Assembly (NCBI GenBank): GCA_949128115.1
Contig: OX421961.1
Location: 85,667,277-85,731,276 of the forward strand
Direction of reading: 5' to 3'
Length of the DNA stretch: 64,000 bases
Source: Anaspis maculata
Lineage: Eukaryota > Arthropoda > Insecta > Coleoptera > Scraptiidae
The first letter of the stretch is position 1. Each line of letters starts with the position of its first letter. Position numbers and translations under genes: made by a program. This document shows positions 57,615-64,000 of this stretch, in pieces. A model generated the notes under the pieces. That model had not been told where the DNA came from, made no database searches, and saw nothing but the letters and a program-made list of their open reading frames with translations.

Positions 57615-58539
57615 TACAGGGTGTCCGTTTTTCGAGGCTAAGCATGGGTATCTCGCTTATATTTAGAGATACAGAGTCAGTTAAATTAGAAAAAAGTTGC
57701 TAATTTTCATGACGATCAATGATCCAAAAAGATATTTGACTTGTCAGTTTTAGTTTTTGAGATATCGAGAAAAAACAGAAATTTGTAATTTTTCTTTTTA
57801 TTTTTTATTTGAAAAACGGTTGGAGGTAGCCTCTTCTAATTAAGACATTGTGCAGGCACTTTTCCAAGGGGAATTCATTGTTGTCAAAATCTCCATTCTA
57901 GCTTTCAAAACAACCGAGATATGACATTCAACTTTTTTTTCTTTTATGGGCGCCATATTGAATTTTGACATTTTTGAATTTAATATTTTTTTCTGGTAAT
58001 AACGATGTGTCACATGCCACTGTTGAATTCATGCTTTTGAGCAAAAAATTATTTTTTTATTTTTCAAAGAGTGCTTTGGGAACAAAATCAGCACCGACAA
58101 TAAAAAAAAACGTAAATGTTAAACATTTATTTAACAGTAACATGTGGCACATCGTTGTAACCATCAAAGAATACCGTATTCAAAAATATCAAAATCCAAT
58201 ATGGCGCCCATTAGAGCAAAAAGTTGAATGTCGTATCTAGGTTGTTTTGAAAGCTAGAATAAAGATTTTGGCAGCTTTGAATTCCCCTTGAAAAAGTGCC
58301 CTGATAATGTCTAGATTAGGAAAGGCCACCTTCAACCGTTTTTTGAATAAAGAATGAAAACAAAAATTCAAATTCCTGTTTTCTCACGATATCTCAAAAA
58401 CTAGAATCGATACGTCAAATTTCTTTTTAAATCATTGATCGTCATAAAAATGCGCAACTTTTTCCTAATTTAACCGACTTTGTATCTCTCAAGATAAGCG
58501 AGATACCCATGCTTAGCCTCGAAAAACGGACACCCTGTA
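57615..58539. mobile_element. Foldback element with TACAGGGTGTCCGTTTTTCG ends
   Basis: TACAGGGTGTCCGTTTTTCG (57615) returns inverted at 58539. The arms pair for about 450 bp (GCTAAGCATGGGTATCTCGC, TTTTTCAAAGAGTGCTTT regions). The frame 57965-58240 is a translation of the centre. It is related to 48862-49240. Confidence 0.75.
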
Positions 58540-58720
58540 TTTTTGGTCTGAGAAATTGTGTGGCAAGGATGTTTTTGGCTGGGATATTCTGTCGCGGGGA
58601 TATTTTTGACTGGGATATTTTTGGCTGGGATATTCTGTTACCCGACCAGAATCTTTGCTGAGATGTAAAAGGAAGCGCTTATTCATGCCGTGGACCGTGG
58701 TCACAGCCGTGGTGGAGATT

Positions 58721-58870
58721 GGGCGTTTTCCATTTAGCGACACAAGTCGACTTGTGTCGACACAAACCGACACAAACGCGTTCCATTTGATCTGTGTTCC
58801 TTTGTTTCATCGACACAAGCTAACACAAGCTGACACAAACCGACACAAATGTTTTAAATGGAAAGCGCCC
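58721..58870 (+). mobile_element. CGACACAA MITE, copy h
   Basis: 150 bp, same orientation as copy b, intact ends. Flanks are ATT and AAC, so no target duplication is seen. It lies 260 bp upstream of the SdhD start codon. Confidence 0.8.
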
Positions 58871-59129
58871 AACATGAAGCGCTGATCGTGAACGCACCCA
58901 CCAGTCCGCCAACGTTACAACGAAAAAACGAAGATGGTGACGGTGAGGAATTGCGGTGAGGTCAAAGAGTGCGGTGAAGCGGGTGGTGGAGCCAAACAAG
59001 TATGTGAGCCAAACAATAAACAATTTGACAATTGACAATCTGCAATCTGTCAGTTTTATCACTGTCAGTGGAGTGTTGTGATTTCGAAAAAAAAGAAAAA
59101 TTGTTAGGAACATTCCCATTAAATAAACA

Positions 59130-59785
59130 ATGGCCTTATCCCTCATCTTACGCAGCACTTCAAAGCTTCACGGTACGTCCAAATCAAGGCCTTGCTTGAG
59201 AATAATCCTTTTACACAATTACATAATCTTTCAGCCAACGTCTTGTCACAAAATTACCTGAAATGCACGCCGATTATTGTTTCTGCAAAAGATTACTCGT
59301 CTTATAAAACCAGCTCCGTCTTACTGGACAGAAATAACAATGCTAATGTCACAGTGCCGTTGAATCTCACACGGGGCATTAAGCTATCTCCAGTTCGATT
59401 GGCGGGACACGGAGATCACAGCAAAATATGGAATCTAGAAAGAGCTCTATCCGTGGCACTGATGGGCTTAGTGCCAGTTGGGATTATTGCGCCCAATGCT
59501 GTCGTCGATAATTTATTCAGCCTTATTGTAATTGCTCATTTGCACTGGTAGGTGATTTATTATTTCCGCATAAAACAGCAATTCTTAACACCATTATTCA
59601 GGGGTCTGGAAGCTTGTAACGCAGATTACGTGCGACCTGTGATTTTTGGCAATGTGATTCCAAAAATATCCATGGGTCTAATCTACTTGATTTCCATCAC
59701 CACCCTCGGAGGTCTCATATATTACAATGTGAATGACATTGGACTCGGAAGGACCGTTAGGAAGTTCTGGTCCGTCAAGGAATAA
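59130..59785 (+). CDS. SdhD: Succinate dehydrogenase small membrane anchor (CybS)
   Basis: Membrane anchor subunit of respiratory complex II in the mitochondrial inner membrane, helping bind heme b and ubiquinone. Three coding exons (59130-59172, 59235-59547, 59602-59785) have GT/AG introns of 62 and 54 bp and matching phases. The product is 179 aa, the usual insect size. An N-terminal presequence of about 60 residues (MALSLILRSTSKLHANV) is followed by three membrane segments at about 83-100, 104-120 and 142-160. AHLHWGLEACNADYV (115-129) is the family signature: the histidines include the heme ligand position, and the DY pair lies at the quinone site. A C-terminal VRKFWSVKE follows. AATAAA at 59834-59839 is the likely polyadenylation signal. 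Convergent with Ptpmt1. Confidence 0.94.
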
Positions 59786-59833
59786 GTATTTTGTATACTG
59801 ATTTATATTAGTGTATAGAGAAAATTGCCAGTC

Positions 59834-59839
59834 AATAAA
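59834..59839 (+). terminator. Polyadenylation signal of SdhD
   Basis: AATAAA lies 49 bases after the SdhD stop. On the other strand AATAAA (59870-59875) serves as the likely signal for Ptpmt1, so the two transcripts end within a few tens of bases and may overlap. Confidence 0.55.
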
Positions 59840-59959
59840 AATAATTGAAACAGTATAAACTAAGAGCTTTTTATTATGAATATAAGATTAAAACTGGGGA
59901 AAGTTATTGTCAATAAATTAATTGAGCTAAAGATGAAAATCTTTTCATTATTATTAATC

Positions 59960-61653
59960 TCACTTATTTGGAATATTGCGTTCATGGTATATCTGCAGTG
60001 CTTCCCGCTGCTTACTACCAAGAAGGATATGTGGTCTCTTTTCCAGCATGTGTTGAACTGCCTGTTCTGGGGTCCATCCATATCTCTATAAATAAATGAT
60101 TCAACTGTAATGGATAAGGTGAGGTAATAGTATATTATTCAACAAGCGAGTAATGATTGCTTTTTACTCATGAGGATGCTGTTTGCCGACACGAACCTTG
60201 ACGAGTGTCGTAAAGCATCCGAATGAGTAATAACCATTACCCGCGAGTAGAATACTATGCTTTATCCAGTCTTATTGAAAAATTCAGGCATGTATGCGCG
60301 TGATAATGCGTGTATTATTCAATAGGATTGGATAAATGATTATACCTACTTTTATTAAGTAGCATCCGACCAGAGTAGCGCTACGAGTTCGGCCGGCTTT
60401 GCAGTGAACATAAACTGTTGGTTTGTTCTCTGCTTGGTTGCTTTCTTCACTAATAAATTTACTAATAAATTGGACACCATCGATTAGTTTTTGTTGACAG
60501 GGGGTTGCAAATATATCAGTAGTTGCTAACTGGAGAAATTCTACACCCACCTGAGCCCACCTCTGAAAATATGTAATTTTAAGTCAGTTCATTGTATAGG
60601 TATTTAAAGAAAAAACAACCTTTTCATTATTTGCCAACAGCAATTCGTAATTTTCGTTCATCGAAATTACGCCCTTTACATTTTCTCTTTCTACAAGCTG
60701 AAAAATGTGCTTAGTAAAAAAAAAGATCAACACTACCATCGCATTATTTACCTACATACTTATGTTTTATTTTACAATGGGTAGGTATACTCAATATTCA
60801 AAGGTAGATGCCAATAAGGTGCCTTTTATGAAAAGGCGGAAGCTTTTTGCATTGAAGAATATTTATAACAATCGGATAAATTGGGAAAGTAATCTCAGAA
60901 CATCAGACCGACAGAGCAACAACCATCGAAATCCAGCAGACACGTGTTTCGACCTATTTGGGTCTCATCAGTGCTGAACCATTAGAGGCCGAGGCTATAT
61001 AGGTCTCGATATTTAGATCGCCGAGCCTCAGCCTCGAATGCTTCAGATCTGATGAGACCCAAATAGGTCTAAAAAACAAGTGTCTGCTGGATTTTTATAG
61101 TTGTTGCTCGCTCGATCTGATGTTCTGAGATTACTTTCCCAATCTATAAAATATTTAGGTGGTAAGCATCTTGTATAATTGTTATAACGTACTTAATTGT
61201 GGTAGGTATAATAGGCATCAGTACCCACCACTGATGCAAAGGTAACTAATACATAAGTAATACTAATACTTGTAATACCTATGTCGTACCATTCATTAGG
61301 TATACCTCAATAATATTATATTCTAGCTGACCCACAGTATAACACTGGATCAGTTGAAAAATAGATGCCTATAATGCCTAGATAGCCTATAAGTATAGGT
61401 AGAGGTCAAACAGGGCTAGAATTCAATACAAGTTCAATGCCAAAACAACACCAAGCATCCATGGAAGATAGACTTATAATTATTGGAAAGTACAAAAATA
61501 ATTAACAACTGTTACCTGCTGTGTTTGATTCGGAAAAGGGAGGGCTCCTAAAATAACGTTTTCGTCAATTCTATCGTACCATCTCCGAGACGAAATTTTT
61601 TCCATAACCACATTGTAGAACAAAGTAGGATAGAATGTGAACCTCGCAAACAT
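59960..61653 (-). CDS. Ptpmt1: Mitochondrial phosphatidylglycerophosphatase / dual-specificity phosphatase PTPMT1
   Basis: Removes phosphate from phosphatidylglycerophosphate in cardiolipin synthesis at the mitochondrial inner membrane. I rebuilt four exons (61516-61653, 60620-60697, 60350-60562, 59960-60085), all in phase 0 with GT/AG introns of 818, 57 and 264 bp. The product is 184 aa. The N-terminus [20 protein letters not shown] is a hydrophobic targeting segment, followed by [17 protein letters not shown], a family hallmark. [14 protein letters not shown] lies in exon 2. The active-site loop [11 protein letters not shown] has nucleophile Cys126 and Arg132, and Asp88 in LATTDIF is the likely general acid. 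The last exon encodes [16 protein letters not shown]. The start at 61651-61653 is the first ATG of the conserved frame. Introns 1 and 3 each carry a palindromic MITE. Confidence 0.93.
60112..60267. mobile_element. 156-bp palindromic MITE in Ptpmt1 intron 3
   Basis: GGATAAGGTGAGGTAATAGT returns (imperfectly) as AGAATACTATGCTTTATCC. TAATGATTGCTTTTTACTCA and AGGATGCT also pair with the other half. Confidence 0.65.
60881..61142. mobile_element. 262-bp palindromic MITE in Ptpmt1 intron 1
   Basis: TTGGGAAAGTAATCTCAGAA (60881) returns inverted at 61142. ATCCAGCAGACAC and GACCTATTTGGGTCTCATCA occur in both arms. The centre near 61010 has GGCCGAGGCT/AGCCTCAGCC words. Confidence 0.7.
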
Positions 61654-62519
61654 GCTTTTCAAATTTTACTTTAGCAAAATGATTGTTTTCAATTTGTGTT
61701 ATCACCTGTTAGTGGTCATTGTGGCGATTTTCATGTGTGTAGCCATTAGACGAACACACACACCGTTAGGTATCAACGGTATCAACTTTTAATAATGAAC
61801 AAAGTTGACTTTATTGACCCACTTTCCACCAAATCGCCGGCACGGAAAAGAGAAAGAAAAGGAGGCGGGCCATCCCACGCGTGAGTTTCCGACCTTGACT
61901 TTTCAGCTTGAACTTTCTTTCCTGGAGCGGAGTAACCAGTAGCATTAACCTACCTAAAATTTTATTGACGCATCACCTCATGCCTCATCCTCAAAATCAC
62001 TACTTCGCTACTATTACGCTACACTGTTACTATTCAGAACTACCTCAAAATAAGTTACGTGACCAACTGTAAATCTGAAACCACTAGCAGTAGCAGAGCT
62101 ACTAGGTTTATCTCTGTTTATCCGCATCTACCAAGGAGGTTATAATTATAGCAGGAGGGAACATGAGCTCAAAAAAGTGAAGCCGTGTGACGTCACGTTC
62201 TGGGTATGCAACCCGTAAGTTATGAACCACACGAAGGCACACGACCACGAGTCACAGAGGTCCATCCCACAGAATCATGAATCTGTCACTGCGAATAGCG
62301 TAGTGACAGAATCCGTCAGTTTTTGTGTTTGTGTTTTTCCTTTGCAAAATTCTCATTTTCATAATGGCGGAATCAGTAGCTTTCATGGCTTTTGGATGCC
62401 GAGACCACTAGCGGTCACCGCCCAGAAAGAAATTTTTCGAGCAGAAAAAGCAAAAGGGCATAGCGTAGCAGAAATGGAAAGCAGAACAGAAGGAACAGAG
62501 ACGAACAGAAGCAGGTGCA
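61654..62519. other. Region upstream of Ptpmt1
   Basis: It should contain the Ptpmt1 5' UTR and promoter next to 61653. Apart from CACACACACCG near 61758 I see no clear feature. The plus frame 62222-62524 has no recognisable domain, although its Glu/Arg-rich end may belong to the LINE remnant that follows. Confidence 0.35.
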
Positions 62520-62905
62520 GATGAACAAGCTACAAGACTCATGCCAAACCAAGAATACAAAGAGCTACAAGGCAAAGTGCCTAGATGCATGCTTAATCCA
62601 AACGTGAAGGCTGGAAGCAGCGATTTGCAAGGTTGTGGTGTGGTGATGGGGTACAGACGAGTAGCTACTGGAAGCTACCAGGGTATATCATGTTGTGGAA
62701 AGGAGTGAGACGATGGAGCACTTGAGGTCATGTCAGGAATCGCTGAAGGAGTACAGAACTCTGAGGTAATTGTTGGGAGATGACGAAAAGAGGCTGAAAT
62801 GGATGACAAAGATTGAAAAAAAAAGCAGAAGAGGTGCAACACTGATGCAACTTTTATATTTATCAACATCCTTTTATTTTGCGGCGTAGTGTGAATAATA
62901 CAAAT
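62520..62905 (+). pseudogene. LINE 3' end remnant
   Basis: In shifted plus frames I can read RFARLWCGDG...SSYWKLPGY and then ERSETMEHLRSCQESLKEY, a stop, and LLGDDEKRLKWMTKI. This is the C-terminal cysteine/histidine region of an insect non-LTR element (family pattern: ARFR-GNE--YW, then C--C---ETMEH---C). At least one frameshift and one stop are present. AATAAAAATG near 62902 may mark its 3' end. Confidence 0.55.
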
Positions 62906-62999
62906 AAAAATGTAACATTCTCATAAAATATCAACAATAAAACTCAGTTCTTTCTCGACATTAAGTATCAAATTTTTCTTGTTGTATGAACTTCTCATC

Positions 63000-64000
63000 G
63001 TCTCTTGTCTTCCGCGAGCGTTCTTCCTTTATTCCAGCTCAGTCAATTTTCTGTTATTTATCTTACTGTTGCATCCTATGCTTCTTTTTGTCTTTCCTGA
63101 TTTCTTATTCCTGTCATTCTCGCTTATCGTTCTACTGGTCTATCCTCGTTCATGCTCTCTAGGCGTCCTCAGCAACTCAGTTGTCTCTTATCTACAAATT
63201 TTGTTGCAGGCCTCATCTTAACTCTTTTTTTACTCGGGGTTACGAATTGTGTCTCCTCAGTATTTTTTTTACTCCGCAGACGCATACTTCATCCCCGTTG
63301 CTTCACGCTCCTTCTGCATTCTCTTAGATAAGACCTCCATGTCTCACCTGTGAGTCATCAGTCAGTACTGATCTGAAAATCGTATTATAGGTACTTTCAG
63401 CTTGGTCTTCTTTGTTACTTCTTTTTTATTTATTAGTGTCTTAGTAGTACCTACATATTACTGATGGTATTCTTGTACAGACTTTTTATAGCACTAGTTA
63501 GTTTTGTTTCACTCCTCGTTGCTCTCTGAATTTTTTGATGCATTGTGAAGATGAGGCTTTGCACGCTACCTTTTTATCAAAGTCCACTTTGAGTGTTCAG
63601 CAACGTTGGCTCTATTGTCTTTTTCAGTTTCTTTCCCAGTAGTTGTATATTTTCATTGGCATGTTCAGCAAGGTGATGCATTTATGGTTTGCACACTCGT
63701 TGAGACCCCCTTTTCTTTTCTTTGCTTTATATTTTAGATTTCCAGCAGCAATCTTTTTCCCCTCTTCTCTCAAAGCTATTTATTATCTCTGTTGTAAATT
63801 TATCATGTCCAGGAGCTTTGCCGTTTTTCAGTTTCAGGAATGCTTTTGTTCTTTCAGGTCTTCTATTAGCGTCCCTTCATTTCTGTCTTCGATCGTATTT
63901 TTTTTTGTTAATGTCGTCTTCATCAGTCTACCTTGGTTGTGCACTCAGTAACTCTTGGAAATATTCACTCCATTTTTCCATTACTTCTTCAGAGACCACC
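63000..64000 (-). pseudogene. Degenerate LINE reverse transcriptase, runs off the window
   Basis: On the minus strand from 64000 I read VSEEVMEKWSEYFQELLS, then KAFLKLKNGKAPGHDKFTTE (63770-63845) and IFTMHQKIQRATRS (about 63515-63560), followed by SAIKSLYKN-like sequence. These are N-terminal reverse-transcriptase landmarks in the right order (WKEYFEELL; LKNGKAPGHD; IFTLRQ). Stops and frameshifts break it throughout. The 5' part lies beyond the window. Confidence 0.65.

Noticed and set aside
55032..58773. Frames sharing VDTSRLVSVNGKRP and HKCFKWKAP segments
   Set aside because: These segments translate the CGACACAA MITE in both orientations. The shared peptide comes from the transposon termini and words, not from a gene family.
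62979..63221. 80-codon hydrophobic frame LLFILLLHPMLLFVFPDFLF suggesting a membrane protein
   Set aside because: The minus strand here carries a decayed LINE. A purine-rich coding strand gives a T-rich opposite strand that reads as hydrophobic residues.

Overview
This window is nuclear DNA from an animal, most probably an insect. The evidence is spliceosomal introns with GT/AG borders, insect-type protein sequences, and a dense load of MITEs, foldback (inverted-repeat) elements and decayed LINEs. I cannot fix the order or species. Five protein genes can be supported. Four have introns, and their exon structures were rebuilt by eye because open reading frames alone do not show them.

Layout. 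(1) 2185-35324, minus strand: a six-exon gene for an RNA-binding protein with one RRM and a long Gly/Tyr/Arg/Ser-rich tail (385 aa). Its second intron is about 31 kb (3727-34705). It contains a nested foldback block (4.7-8.1 kb), a ~165-bp satellite (9.2-15.4 kb), a ~163-bp satellite (15.9-23.0 kb), further foldback elements and LINE fragments. (2) 35822-36775, plus strand: Mtg1, a circularly permuted mitochondrial ribosome-assembly GTPase, divergent from gene 1 across about 0.5 kb. (3) 37.0-40.65 kb: a duplicated foldback block. (4) 41031-46548, minus: Rpt5/PSMC3, a 26S proteasome ATPase in two coding exons, whose single intron is almost entirely one foldback element. (5) 46.5-59.1 kb: a gene-free stretch with an LTR fragment, a 3.5-kb foldback element with tandem-repeat arms, a solo LTR with target-site duplication, a broken LINE, and at least seven copies of a palindromic MITE family. 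(6) 59130-59785, plus: SdhD, small membrane anchor of respiratory complex II, three exons. (7) 59960-61653, minus: Ptpmt1, the mitochondrial phosphatidylglycerophosphatase, four exons, convergent with SdhD. (8) 62.5-64 kb: two LINE remnants on opposite strands.

Mtg1, SdhD and Ptpmt1 all act in mitochondria and Rpt5 in the proteasome. These are housekeeping genes and nothing in the sequence shows that they form a functional cluster. The distinctive content is non-coding: two unrelated satellites of nearly the same unit length side by side inside one intron, a dispersed sequence that looks related to one of the satellites, and a MITE family built of CGACACAA words with 3-bp target duplications. 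No CRISPR array, intact transposase, rRNA gene or convincing functional tRNA gene was found.
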